From NCBI RefSeq assembly GCF_015831345.1, contig NZ_JADWYS010000001.1, forward strand, positions 1-64,000: a DNA stretch of 64,000 nucleotides. Reading direction: 5' to 3'. Below the pieces are notes generated by a model. The model was given only the letters and a program-made list of their open reading frames with translations, searched no databases and had not been told where the DNA came from. A program made the translations under genes and the position numbers. Of this stretch, positions 9,016 through 17,531 are shown one piece after another; positions within the stretch are counted from its first letter, which is position 1; the number at the start of each line of letters is the position of its first letter. The DNA is from Caenimonas aquaedulcis (GTDB lineage Bacteria > Pseudomonadota > Gammaproteobacteria > Burkholderiales > Burkholderiaceae_C).

Positions 9016-10482
9016 TCAGCCCTCCAGGGGGAGGATCACGGTCTTGACCTGGGTGTAGTAGTGCATGGCCTCGACGCCTTTTTCGCGCCCGATGCCGCTT
9101 TGCTTGAAGCCGCCGAACGGGGCTTCGACGCCGACCCCGTGGTAGTTGTTGATGTAGACCTGGCCGGCCTGCAGCTTGCCCGCGACGCGGTGCGCGCGAG
9201 AGACGTCGCGCGTCCACACGGCCGACGCGAGGCCGAAGTCCGTGTCGTTCGCGATCTCCAGCGCCTGGGCCTCCGTGTCGAAGGGGATCACGCAGGACAC
9301 CGGGCCGAAGATCTCCTCGCGCGCGATGCGCATCCCGTTGTCGACGTTGGTGAAGATCGTGGGTTCGACGAAGAAGCCCTGCGCGAGCCTGCCTTCGGTG
9401 AGGCGCCGCCCCCCGCACGCGAGCGTCGCGCCTTCCTTCCGGCCGAGCTCGATGTAGCCGAGGATGCGGTCGAGCTGCTCGCCGGAGACGACGGGGCCCA
9501 TCTCGAGGTTGTCCGGGCCGGGGCCGATCGTCACCTCCTTCAGGTGCGACGCGAAACGTGCGACGAACTTGTCCGCGATGCTCCGATGCACCAAATGCCG
9601 CGTCCCGGCAGAACAAACCTGCCCCGCGTTGCGCGACAGGGTGAATGCGGCCGACTTGGCCGCGGCCTCGATGTCGGCATCCTCGAAGACGATGAAGGGC
9701 GACTTGCCGCCCAGCTCCAGGCTCACCGGCACGATGCGCTTCGCGGCGGCGGCCATCACGAGCTTGCCCGTGTCCGCGGACCCGGTGAAGTTGATCTTGC
9801 GCACGAGCGGGTGCGAGACGAGCGCGTTGCCCGCTTCGCCGCCGAAGCCGGTGACGACGTTGAAGGCGCCGGGCGGCATGCCCGCCTCGATGCAGATCGC
9901 GACGAATTCGAAGATCGACAGGTTGGTCTGCTCCGCCGGCTTGATGACGATGGTGTTGCCCGCCGCGAAAGCGGGCGCGGCGCTGCGGCCCGTCTGGCCC
10001 ATGGGCGCGTTCCAGGCGGTGATCTGCCCGATCACGCCGTAGGGCTCGCGCACGGTGTAGACGAGGTGCTTGCCCGGCGCGGGAATCGTTTCGCCGTGGA
10101 TCTTGTCCGCGAGGCCGGCATAGAACTCGAAGTAGCGCGCGCAGACTTCCACGTCGTTCAGGGCCGAGGCGAGCGGCTTGCCGACGTCCAGCGAGTCGAG
10201 CATCGCGAGGCGGTCGCGGTTCTGGCGCAGCAGCTGCGCGACTTTCTGCAGGATCTGTCCGCGCTTGAAGGCGTCCACGGCCGCCCACTGCACTTGCGCG
10301 GATTGCGCGGCGCGCACCGCGCGGTCCACGTCCGCCGCGTTGCCGCGTGCATAGCGGCCGAGCTTTTCGCCCGTGGACGGATTGATGCCTTCGAAGTAGT
10401 CGCCGCCGGCGGGCGTGACCCATTCGCCGCCGATGAAGTGTTCGTAGCGCTCGCGGATCGCGGGCCGGGTGGGGGTGCTCAT
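9016..10482 (-). CDS. NAD(P)-dependent aldehyde dehydrogenase
   Basis: A 488-residue aldehyde dehydrogenase of normal length, oxidising an aldehyde to its acid with NAD(P). The general-base Glu is in SLELGGK (Glu256), and the catalytic Cys in RNAGQVCSAG (Cys290). The Rossmann-type NFTGS motif lies near 231-235. In the usual PWN(F/Y)P motif, Pro is replaced (AWNAP at 156-160). The ATG at 10482 overlaps the stop of the PrpD-like gene. A second, less similar aldehyde dehydrogenase starts the divergent operon at 18649. The substrate is probably a semialdehyde made in the same pathway. Confidence 0.92.
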   Translation of the reverse strand: MSTPTRPAIRERYEHFIGGEWVTPAGGDYFEGINPSTGEKLGRYARGNAADVDRAVRAAQSAQVQWAAVDAFKRGQILQKVAQLLRQNRDRLAMLDSLDVGKPLASALNDVEVCARYFEFYAGLADKIHGETIPAPGKHLVYTVREPYGVIGQITAWNAPMGQTGRSAAPAFAAGNTIVIKPAEQTNLSIFEFVAICIEAGMPPGAFNVVTGFGGEAGNALVSHPLVRKINFTGSADTGKLVMAAAAKRIVPVSLELGGKSPFIVFEDADIEAAAKSAAFTLSRNAGQVCSAGTRHLVHRSIADKFVARFASHLKEVTIGPGPDNLEMGPVVSGEQLDRILGYIELGRKEGATLACGGRRLTEGRLAQGFFVEPTIFTNVDNGMRIAREEIFGPVSCVIPFDTEAQALEIANDTDFGLASAVWTRDVSRAHRVAGKLQAGQVYINNYHGVGVEAPFGGFKQSGIGREKGVEAMHYYTQVKTVILPLEG

Positions 10483-11879
10483 GCGGAATGTCCTGGTGCG
10501 GGCGTCGCGCGGCCCAGCGCTTGCATCAGCACGGCGGCGTCCTTCTGTTGTTCGAGGCCGATCAGGAGCTCGCAGAGTTCGGCGGCCTTCGCGGGAGCGA
10601 CGGCGGTGCGCGCGTTCTCCATGAACTTGGCGACGATCTCCTCGTTGCTTGCGGGCTCCTGCGGCAGGATCTCGTTGCGCGCACGCAGCACCCGGCCGTC
10701 GCGCAGGCGCACGATCACTTCGCCGGTGCGGCTCTTCGGGAAGCCGGAGGCCGGGTCGACCTCGTAGGTGACCTTGCGCGCGAGTGCAACGAGTGAAGGA
10801 TCCGTGCGTACCGCGGGTTCCAGCTCGCCGAGCCCGAAGGCGCCGCGCAGCAGCCCGCAGGCGATGGAGAACTGCAGGCTGAACTGCGCGATGTAGTCGG
10901 TGGCCGGGGCGTATTTCTCCGCCGCGGGCTCGCACACCAGCGGCACGGCGACGCTGGCGACGAGCGCATGCACCGACTCGATGTCTTCCGCACGGAGCGA
11001 TCCGACCATCTGCTCGCGGATGTCGCGCGCCGCATTCACGAACGCGTGCATGTGGTGGCACGCGGGATACAGCTTGATCGACGCCGTGGGGAATTCCCAG
11101 CGCTCGCCGAGCTGCGCGCCGACCATGGCCGGCCGCGCTTCCTTGGCCAGCGCGCCGAGGAAGGCGTTGTAGAAACCCATGGGGCCTTCGTAAGCCAGCG
11201 AGGGCCCGGTGTAACCCGCCTGCGCCATGTGGGCCGCGACCACGCCGCTGGCAGCGGCCCAGCCCGGATGGAAGCGCTTGGTCCAGGTGCCGTCCTGCAT
11301 GGGCTGCACCGTGCCGGACGCGGTGGCCAATGCGATGCCCTGCGCGAGCGTGAGCTGCTTCGTGTTCAGCCCCATCAGCCGCCCCGCGACGAGGGACGAC
11401 GAGAAAGCCCCGCACACGGAGGTCGGATGAAAGCCCGCCTTGTGGATGTTGCCCAGGCCCGCCTGCGCGATGCGCGCGCCGGCCTCCAGCCCCACGACCA
11501 GCGCGGCCAGCAGCTCGCGGCCGCTCGCATGGCGCTGCGCCGCCACGCCGAAAGCGGCGGGCACGTTCGTCGCGCACAGGTGGATGGAGCCGGGAAGGTA
11601 GGTGTCGTCGTAGTCGAGGCCGTGCACCAGCAGGCCGTTCATGAGGATCGCATCGCGCAGCGTGAGGCCGGCGCCCATGCCCACGACTTCATTCGTGCCC
11701 GTGTCGCCCATCGCCTGCACGCCGTTCAAGGCGATGCGCGCGAAGTCCTTGCGGCTGGACGCGAGCGCGACACCCAGCGCGTCGAGCGCGAGATAACGCG
11801 CGCGCTCGCTCACCGCGGCCGGCACTTCCTCGAGGCGCAGCCCCGCCGCGAAATCCGCCAGCGTTTGCGAGACCGTCAT
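10479..11879 (-). CDS. MmgE/PrpD family protein
   Basis: A 466-residue member of the MmgE/PrpD family, which includes 2-methylcitrate dehydratase (PrpD) and cis-aconitate decarboxylase. The family HGLDYDDT motif is at residues 86-93, followed by His100. The usual all-helical N-terminal domain and smaller C-terminal domain can be inferred from length. It overlaps the aldehyde dehydrogenase by 4 bases and follows the enolase-superfamily gene by 13. With the LeuCD-like hydro-lyase and the isocitrate-lyase-like protein upstream it could supply the dehydration step of a methylcitrate-like sequence. Isomerase or decarboxylase activity is possible. Confidence 0.88.
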   Translation of the reverse strand: MTVSQTLADFAAGLRLEEVPAAVSERARYLALDALGVALASSRKDFARIALNGVQAMGDTGTNEVVGMGAGLTLRDAILMNGLLVHGLDYDDTYLPGSIHLCATNVPAAFGVAAQRHASGRELLAALVVGLEAGARIAQAGLGNIHKAGFHPTSVCGAFSSSLVAGRLMGLNTKQLTLAQGIALATASGTVQPMQDGTWTKRFHPGWAAASGVVAAHMAQAGYTGPSLAYEGPMGFYNAFLGALAKEARPAMVGAQLGERWEFPTASIKLYPACHHMHAFVNAARDIREQMVGSLRAEDIESVHALVASVAVPLVCEPAAEKYAPATDYIAQFSLQFSIACGLLRGAFGLGELEPAVRTDPSLVALARKVTYEVDPASGFPKSRTGEVIVRLRDGRVLRARNEILPQEPASNEEIVAKFMENARTAVAPAKAAELCELLIGLEQQKDAAVLMQALGRATPAPGHSA

Positions 11880-11892
11880 GGCGCGGGGGCTT

Positions 11893-13086
11893 TCAGGACT
11901 TGCGCACCACGGCGCGGTCGAGGGCGAGCTTGCCGACCTGCGCCATGTCCAGCTCGACGCCGAAGCCCGGGCCGAGGGGCAGGTTGCAGTGGCCGTTCTT
12001 CACGTCGATGGGTCGGTTGGCGACGATCGGGTCCACGTCGATGGCGGGCAGGCCCATCACGAATTCCGCGCCGAAGGCATGGTTCGGGATCGCCGCCGCG
12101 AGCGTCGCGCCGGCGATGGCTTCCAGGTAGCTGCCGTTCGCCGTGCCCGCGACGTTGGCGCGCAGGCCGAAGGAATCGGCGATGGTCGCGATGTCGCGGC
12201 CCCGGCGCAATCCCCCGCACTTGTAGAACTTCACGGCCATCACATCCGCCGCGCCGTTGGCGCACAGGCGCGCCGCGTCGGCGGGGCTGTAGCAGGACTC
12301 GTCCGCGATGATGGAGACGTTGCAACGGTCGTACACCCACTTGAGGTTGTCGATATGCGTGGGCGGCACCGGTTGTTCGAAGTAGGTGAGGTTCACTTCC
12401 TCGATCCGCTTGGCAAGCTGCACCGCGCCCACCGGCGTGTAGCCCATGTTGGCGTCGATGCCGAGGTACACGTCGGGGCCCAGGGCCTTGCGGATCTGCT
12501 TGACGACGTTCGCGTCCGCCTCGATCTTTTCTTCCGGGCCGACCTTGATGCAGATGTAGCGGATGCCGTGCTTTTCCGCGGCCATCACCGACTCGTCGAT
12601 CATGGTCTTGTCGTCCGCGAGGCCGACCGACCATTCGAGCGGGATGCTGTCGCGCTGCGCGCCGCCCAGCAGCGTGTGGGCCGACACGCCCAGTGCCTTG
12701 CCCACGAGGTCGTGCAGCGCGAAGTCGGTGACCTCCAGCGCGGCAAGGTTGCCCGGCAGCTTCGCGCTGCACGCGCGCAGCACGCGCTCGATGTCCATCG
12801 CATCGCGGCCCAGCAGCACCGGCGCGTAGAAGTCGCGCAGGCAGGCGAAGACGCTCGCCGCCGTCTCGCCGATCCACGGGTTCACCGGCCGCACCTCGCC
12901 CCAGCCGCTGATGCCGCCCGCGCTGATGCGCAGCAGCACCGGCCGGCCGATCCAGCTGCCGGTGTCGCCGTACAGCAGCGGACCGGTGGAGATCTTGCGC
13001 TTCATGCGCGGGACGATGTCGAGCGGGATGATTTCCACCTCGTCGATGACGAGGCGGCCGCGGGAGGGGGGCAGGGTGGTGGTCAT
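11893..13086 (-). CDS. mandelate racemase/muconate lactonizing enzyme family protein
   Basis: A 397-residue enolase-superfamily protein. The barrel shows the expected order: a Lys in YICIKVG, metal ligands in GIDANMGY (Asp), YFEQPV (Glu) and IADESCY (Glu), then a Lys in VKFYKCGG. This pattern fits the muconate-lactonizing-enzyme subgroup, which performs proton abstraction alpha to a carboxylate leading to cycloisomerisation, racemisation or dehydration. The gene overlaps leuD by 4 bases and precedes the PrpD-like gene by 13. The presence of an acid-specific dehydratase or epimerase next to LeuCD and PrpD homologues supports a carboxylic-acid catabolic role. Confidence 0.88.
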   Translation of the reverse strand: MTTTLPPSRGRLVIDEVEIIPLDIVPRMKRKISTGPLLYGDTGSWIGRPVLLRISAGGISGWGEVRPVNPWIGETAASVFACLRDFYAPVLLGRDAMDIERVLRACSAKLPGNLAALEVTDFALHDLVGKALGVSAHTLLGGAQRDSIPLEWSVGLADDKTMIDESVMAAEKHGIRYICIKVGPEEKIEADANVVKQIRKALGPDVYLGIDANMGYTPVGAVQLAKRIEEVNLTYFEQPVPPTHIDNLKWVYDRCNVSIIADESCYSPADAARLCANGAADVMAVKFYKCGGLRRGRDIATIADSFGLRANVAGTANGSYLEAIAGATLAAAIPNHAFGAEFVMGLPAIDVDPIVANRPIDVKNGHCNLPLGPGFGVELDMAQVGKLALDRAVVRKS

Positions 13087-13715
13087 GCGGGAGTGCCCTG
13101 CACGGCTGCGCGCCGCCAGGGATGTTGTTCGAGATAGCGTTGTTCGAAGGCTTCGATCGCGGCCTGGTGCACGAGGATCAGGTCGATGTCGTCCTGGCCC
13201 TTGAGCAGCCGCTCGCGCGGGCTGGCGTCGATGTCGAAGGCGTGCACCTTGCCGTCGGGGCCGGTCACCGTCTTCGCTTCGAGGTCGATCGTGATCTCTG
13301 CGCCGGGCTTCGCGTGCAGCTGCGCGCGCAGGTCGTCGCAGGTCTCCTGCGGCAGCACCACGGGCAGCAGGCCGTTCTGCAGCATGTTGCCCGCGTAGAT
13401 GTCGCTGAAACTCGGGGCGATGATGGCGCGGATGCCGTAGTCGGCCACCGCATACACCGCGCCTTCGCGCGCCGAGCCGGAGCCGAAGTTGGGGCCGGCC
13501 ACCAGGATGCGCGCCTCGCGGTAGGCGGGGCGGTTGAGGATGAAGTCGGGTTTTTCCGATCCGTCGCCGTTGAAGCGGATGTCGTGCAGCATGTACTGCT
13601 GCAGGCCGTTGCCGCGCGCCTTGCGGAAGAAGCGGTTGGGCAGCAGCTTGTCGGTGTCGACGTTGCTCATGTCGAGCGGGGCGGCCAGGCCGGTGAATCG
13701 GGTGAAGGCTTCCAT
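13083..13715 (-). CDS. leuD: LeuD-like hydro-lyase small subunit
   Basis: A 210-residue small (swivelling) subunit of the aconitase/isopropylmalate isomerase superfamily, with the conserved stretches SNVDTDKLLP, GPNFGSGSAREGAVYA and RAIIAPSFSDIYAGN. It pairs with the large subunit encoded 1 base upstream. In leucine synthesis LeuCD isomerises 2- to 3-isopropylmalate; here no leuB is present and the neighbours are catabolic, so a role on another 2-hydroxyacid (for example a 2-alkylmalate, as in dimethylmalate dehydratase) is at least as likely. The symbol reflects family similarity, not proven function. Confidence 0.88.
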   Translation of the reverse strand: MEAFTRFTGLAAPLDMSNVDTDKLLPNRFFRKARGNGLQQYMLHDIRFNGDGSEKPDFILNRPAYREARILVAGPNFGSGSAREGAVYAVADYGIRAIIAPSFSDIYAGNMLQNGLLPVVLPQETCDDLRAQLHAKPGAEITIDLEAKTVTGPDGKVHAFDIDASPRERLLKGQDDIDLILVHQAAIEAFEQRYLEQHPWRRAAVQGTPA

Positions 13716-13716
13716 G

Positions 13717-15120
13717 TCAGTCCAGCTTCCGCACGTCCATGAGGTGGCCGCTCACCGAAGCCGCCGCCGCCATCGCGGGGCTCATGAGGTGCGTGCGCGA
13801 GCCCTTGCCCTGCCGGCCCTCGAAGTTTCGGTTGGAGGTGGAGGCGCAGCGCTCGCCCGGCGCCAGCGTGTCGCCGTTCATCGCGGCGCAGCTGGAGCAG
13901 CCCGAGCCGCGCCACTCCACGCCCGCGTCGATGAAGATGCGGTCGAGCCCCTCGGCTTCGGCCGCGCGCTTGACGCCGCTGGAGCCGGGCGACACCCAGG
14001 TCGGCACCTTCGCCTTGCGGCCCTTGAACACGTCCGCGGCTGCGCGCAGGTCGTCGAGCCGGCCGTTGGTGCAGCTGCCGATGAAGACGCGGTCCACCTT
14101 GATGCCTTCCAGCGGCGTGCCGGGCGCGAGGCCCATGTAGCGCAGCGCGGATTCGATGTCTGCCTTCTTCTCCGCTTCCGCGCCTTCCGCGCTCGGCACG
14201 GCGGCGTCAATCGGCAGCACCTGCTCGGGCAGCGTGCCCCAGGTGATGGACGGCCCGACGGCGCCGGCGTCGAGATGGACCTCGCGGTCGTACACCGCGC
14301 CCTCGTCGCTCGGCAGGGTCCTCCAGTAGGCGACGGCCTGGTCCCACATCTCCCCCGAGGGCGCGTACGGCCGGCCCTCCAGGAACGCGATGGTGGTCTC
14401 GTCGGGGGCGACCATGCCGGTGCGCGCACCGGCCTCGGTCACCATGTTGCACAGGGTCATGCGCTGGTCCATGGTCATGCCGCGCACGGTGGAGCCGGCG
14501 AACTCGACGACGTGGCCCACGGCGCCCGCGACCCCGATCTTCGCGATGACAGACAGGATGATGTCCTTGGCCGTGACGCCGAAGCCCAGTGCGCCGTCGA
14601 TGGTGATGCGCATGGTCCTGGGCTTTTTCTGCCAGACGCATTGCGTGGCGAGGATCTGCTTGCCTTGCGATGCGCCGATGCCGAGGGCATAGCAGCCGAA
14701 CGCGCCGTGGGTGGAGGTGTGCGAGTCGCCGCAGCAGATGACGAGGCCGGGTTGCGTGATGCCCAGCTCCGGGCCCACCACGTGGATCACGCCCTGGCGC
14801 GGGTCGTCCACGCCGAAGTGGTCGAAGCCGTACCTCGCGGCGTTGCCTGCGAGGTATTCCACCAGCCCGCGCGACTCGGCGTCGGCGATGCCCGCCAGCC
14901 CCTTGTCGCGGTTGACCGTCGGCACGAAGTGGTCGGGCGAGCCGAACACCTGTTTCGGCTTGCGCACCTGGCGGCCTTCCTTCGCCAGCGCGCCGAAGGC
15001 GTGGAAGGAGCCTTCGTGCACGAAGTACGTGTCCACCGACAGCAGCGCTTCGCTGGCGCCGCGCGTGACGATCGCGTGGCGGCTCCAGACTTTCTCGAAG
15101 AGGGTGGCGGGTGCGTTCAT
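13717..15120 (-). CDS. leuC: LeuC-like hydro-lyase large subunit (4Fe-4S)
   Basis: A 467-residue aconitase-superfamily large subunit of normal LeuC length. The three cluster cysteines fit GSCTNGR (near residue 345) and GCSSCAAMNG (near 405-408), and the substrate-binding tail SNRNFEGRQG is present. The ATG at 15120 (MNAPATLFEKVW) is a standard LeuC start and overlaps the downstream end of the lyase-family gene. With its small subunit it should carry out reversible hydration or dehydration of a malate-type acid. Operon context (PEP-mutase/isocitrate-lyase protein, PrpD, CoA-transferase, TctABC) argues for a catabolic rather than leucine-biosynthetic role. Confidence 0.9.
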   Translation of the reverse strand: MNAPATLFEKVWSRHAIVTRGASEALLSVDTYFVHEGSFHAFGALAKEGRQVRKPKQVFGSPDHFVPTVNRDKGLAGIADAESRGLVEYLAGNAARYGFDHFGVDDPRQGVIHVVGPELGITQPGLVICCGDSHTSTHGAFGCYALGIGASQGKQILATQCVWQKKPRTMRITIDGALGFGVTAKDIILSVIAKIGVAGAVGHVVEFAGSTVRGMTMDQRMTLCNMVTEAGARTGMVAPDETTIAFLEGRPYAPSGEMWDQAVAYWRTLPSDEGAVYDREVHLDAGAVGPSITWGTLPEQVLPIDAAVPSAEGAEAEKKADIESALRYMGLAPGTPLEGIKVDRVFIGSCTNGRLDDLRAAADVFKGRKAKVPTWVSPGSSGVKRAAEAEGLDRIFIDAGVEWRGSGCSSCAAMNGDTLAPGERCASTSNRNFEGRQGKGSRTHLMSPAMAAAASVSGHLMDVRKLD

Positions 15121-15995
15121 GGGGTCAATCCGTAGCGGCCTTCGAGGGCGTCGTGTTCGGCCATGCCGGCGATCTCCTCGATGTGCCCGAAGCTCGCGAG
15201 CGTGCCCGCGATGCGCGAGAGGCTGCCGCGGCCCTTCAGCTCGGCCAGCATCTTCTGGATGGCGGGGATCGCGGAGAGGATCGCGAAGTTCGCGTAGATC
15301 GCGAGCTTGAAGCCCATCTCGCCGAGTTCGGCCGCCGGGATGTCGGGCGTCTTGCCGCTCGCGGCGATGTTCGCGAAGAGCGGGATGCCGGCGAGGCCGC
15401 GCGCCACCGCATGCATCTGGTCGAGGCCCACCGGCGCATCGACGAAGATCATGTCGGCGCCGGCTTCGCGGTATTGCCGGCCGCGCTCGAACACGGCGTC
15501 CATGCCGTCGATCGCGAGCACGTCGGTGCGCGCGATGATGACGAGGTCGGCGTCCTGCCGCGCGTCGCAGGCCGCCTTGATCTTGCCGACCATCTCCCGC
15601 GCCGGGATCACGCGCTTGCCCGCGAGGTGGCCGCAGCGCTTGGGCGCGACCTGGTCTTCCAGGTGCAGCGCGGCGACGCCGGCCTTCTCGTAATCGCGCA
15701 CGGTGCGCCGCACGTTCATCGCGTTGCCGTAGCCCGTGTCCGCGTCGGCCACGATGCACAGGCCCGAGGCGTCGGCGATGCGGCTCGCGTTGTCGACCAT
15801 CTCGCTGGCGGTGAGCAGCCCGATGTCCGGCATGCCCAGGCGGCCGATGCTGGTGCCGAACCCCGTCATGTGGATCGCATCGAAGCCGGCGCGCGCGATC
15901 ATGCGCGCGGTGAGCGCGTCGGCCGCGCCCGGCGCCATCACGCAGCCGGGCTGCGCGATCAGGCGGCGAAGGCGGGTGGTCGGGCGTTCCTGCAT
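15117..15995 (-). CDS. isocitrate lyase/PEP mutase superfamily lyase
   Basis: A 292-residue member of the PEP-mutase/isocitrate-lyase superfamily with intact lyase features: the Mg-binding motif VADADTGYGN (residues 82-91, Asp84 and Asp86) and the catalytic loop KRCGH (119-123, Cys121). This loop is the hallmark of C-C lyases such as 2-methylisocitrate lyase and 2,3-dimethylmalate lyase, as opposed to phosphonopyruvate enzymes. It probably cleaves a hydroxy di- or tricarboxylate to pyruvate (or glyoxylate) plus a second acid. It overlaps leuC by 4 bases and follows the flavoprotein by 12. A degenerate paralogue is encoded at 17532-18455. Confidence 0.9.
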   Translation of the reverse strand: MQERPTTRLRRLIAQPGCVMAPGAADALTARMIARAGFDAIHMTGFGTSIGRLGMPDIGLLTASEMVDNASRIADASGLCIVADADTGYGNAMNVRRTVRDYEKAGVAALHLEDQVAPKRCGHLAGKRVIPAREMVGKIKAACDARQDADLVIIARTDVLAIDGMDAVFERGRQYREAGADMIFVDAPVGLDQMHAVARGLAGIPLFANIAASGKTPDIPAAELGEMGFKLAIYANFAILSAIPAIQKMLAELKGRGSLSRIAGTLASFGHIEEIAGMAEHDALEGRYGLTP

Positions 15996-16007
15996 GATGC
16001 GCCCGCG

Positions 16008-17498
16008 TCAGTGACGCGCCGCCCCGGCGGCCTTGGCGGCGGACGTGCCGGCCAGCCGGCCGAACACCGAGCCCGACACCAGCCCCGTTCCCGAACCGTA
16101 GTTGAAGTAGTAGAGGCCACCGAGCATCTCGCCCGCGGTGTACAGGCCGGGGATGGGCTTCATCGTCAGGTCCAGCACCTGGCTGCTCTGCGGGTCCACG
16201 CGCAGCCCGCCGAAGGTGAAGGTGATGCCGCAGGTGGTGTTGTAGGCCTCGAAGGGCGCGGTGTCCACGGGCAGCGCCCAGTTGGATTTGGGCAGCGCCA
16301 GTCCCTCGGTGCGGCAGCCGTCCTTGACGGCGGGGTTGTAGGGCACGCCCTGCACCACGGCGGCGTTGTACTCGCGCATGGTCTTGAGGAACTGCTCGGG
16401 GTTCACGCCTTCGAGCTTGGTGGCGAGTTCTTCCAGCGTATCCGCGCTGACCTTGGTCGCGCGCTTGTCCTGGTATTCCGAGCGCGCGTACTTCTTGGAC
16501 TTCGCGTCGAAGACCTGCCAGGCGAACTGGCCGGGCTGGTTGAGGATCTCCTCGCCGTAGACGGCGTAGGTGTAGTTGTAGAAGTCCGCGCCTTCGTCGA
16601 CGAAGCGCTTGCCGTCCGCATTGACCATCACCGACAGCGGATAGCTGTGGCGGTACCAGCTGTTCATGAGCGTCACGTCGCCGAACTCGGGGGCGTTGCG
16701 GTCCCAGGGCGTCGTGTGCCGGCCCGACCAGTTGCCGTGCGGGCAGGCGCCGATGTCCAGCGCCATCTTCAGGCCCTCGCCCATGTTGAAGCGCGTGCCG
16801 CGCACCTTGGCGAGCTCCCAGCCCTTGCCCAGGTACTTGGTGCGCATCTCGGGGTTGGCCTCGAAGCCGCCGCACGCGAGGATCACCGACTTCGCGCGGA
16901 ACTCCACCACTTCGCCGTTCTGCAGCGTGCGCACGCCGGAGACGCGCGCGCCGTCGTAGAGCAGGGAGGTCGCGCGGGTTTCGTAGATCACCTCGATATC
17001 GGCCTTGAGCGCCGCCTCGTCGAGCACCTGCACCAGGCCTTCGCCGCCGCCGGACACGGCCACCGGGTTGCGCCCGAAGAACTTGCGCCGGCCGTTGACC
17101 ACCTGCGAGGTCGAGCCGTAGAAGGGCGTGAAGCGAACGCCCTTGGATTTGAGCCACACCATGCATTCCAGGCTCTGCTTGATGAGGGTCTCGGTGAGGT
17201 CCGGGTCGCAGCGGAACGCGGTGACGCGGAACATGTCGTCGAAGAATTCGTCGACGGTGTTGGTGTCCCAGTCGGTGTTCTCCGCTTCCTCGTCGCTGAT
17301 GTCGATGAGGCGGCGCAGGTCGTTGACGTCGTTGTAGGCGATGCGCATCGCGCCGCCCGCGAAGCGGCTGTTGCCGCCGGCCTCGTACTGCGGCGCCGCT
17401 TCCAGCACCACGACGCGGGCGCCTTCGTCCCGGGCGGACAGCGCCGCGCACAACGCGGCGTTGCCCTTGCCCACCACGATGACGTCGTATTCCTTCAT
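16008..17498 (-). CDS. FAD-dependent dehydrogenase of the fumarate reductase/tricarballylate dehydrogenase family
   Basis: A 496-residue flavoprotein. An N-terminal dinucleotide motif VVGKGNAALCAAL (residues 8-20, here GKGNAA rather than GxGxxG) is followed by E33 and a GGNSRFAGG segment, and the C-terminus has the FAD motif GLYTAGEMLGG plus NYGSGTGL. The overall layout is closest to tricarballylate dehydrogenase (TcuA), which oxidises tricarballylate to cis-aconitate. No signal peptide is seen, so it is likely cytoplasmic. A good Shine-Dalgarno (AGGAG) lies about 10 bases before the ATG. It would provide desaturation of a polycarboxylate ahead of the hydro-lyase and lyase encoded next. Confidence 0.88.
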   Translation of the reverse strand: MKEYDVIVVGKGNAALCAALSARDEGARVVVLEAAPQYEAGGNSRFAGGAMRIAYNDVNDLRRLIDISDEEAENTDWDTNTVDEFFDDMFRVTAFRCDPDLTETLIKQSLECMVWLKSKGVRFTPFYGSTSQVVNGRRKFFGRNPVAVSGGGEGLVQVLDEAALKADIEVIYETRATSLLYDGARVSGVRTLQNGEVVEFRAKSVILACGGFEANPEMRTKYLGKGWELAKVRGTRFNMGEGLKMALDIGACPHGNWSGRHTTPWDRNAPEFGDVTLMNSWYRHSYPLSVMVNADGKRFVDEGADFYNYTYAVYGEEILNQPGQFAWQVFDAKSKKYARSEYQDKRATKVSADTLEELATKLEGVNPEQFLKTMREYNAAVVQGVPYNPAVKDGCRTEGLALPKSNWALPVDTAPFEAYNTTCGITFTFGGLRVDPQSSQVLDLTMKPIPGLYTAGEMLGGLYYFNYGSGTGLVSGSVFGRLAGTSAAKAAGAARH

Positions 17499-17531
17499 GC
17501 TCTGCTGCTCCTGTAAGTCGGTTGGGGTGGG

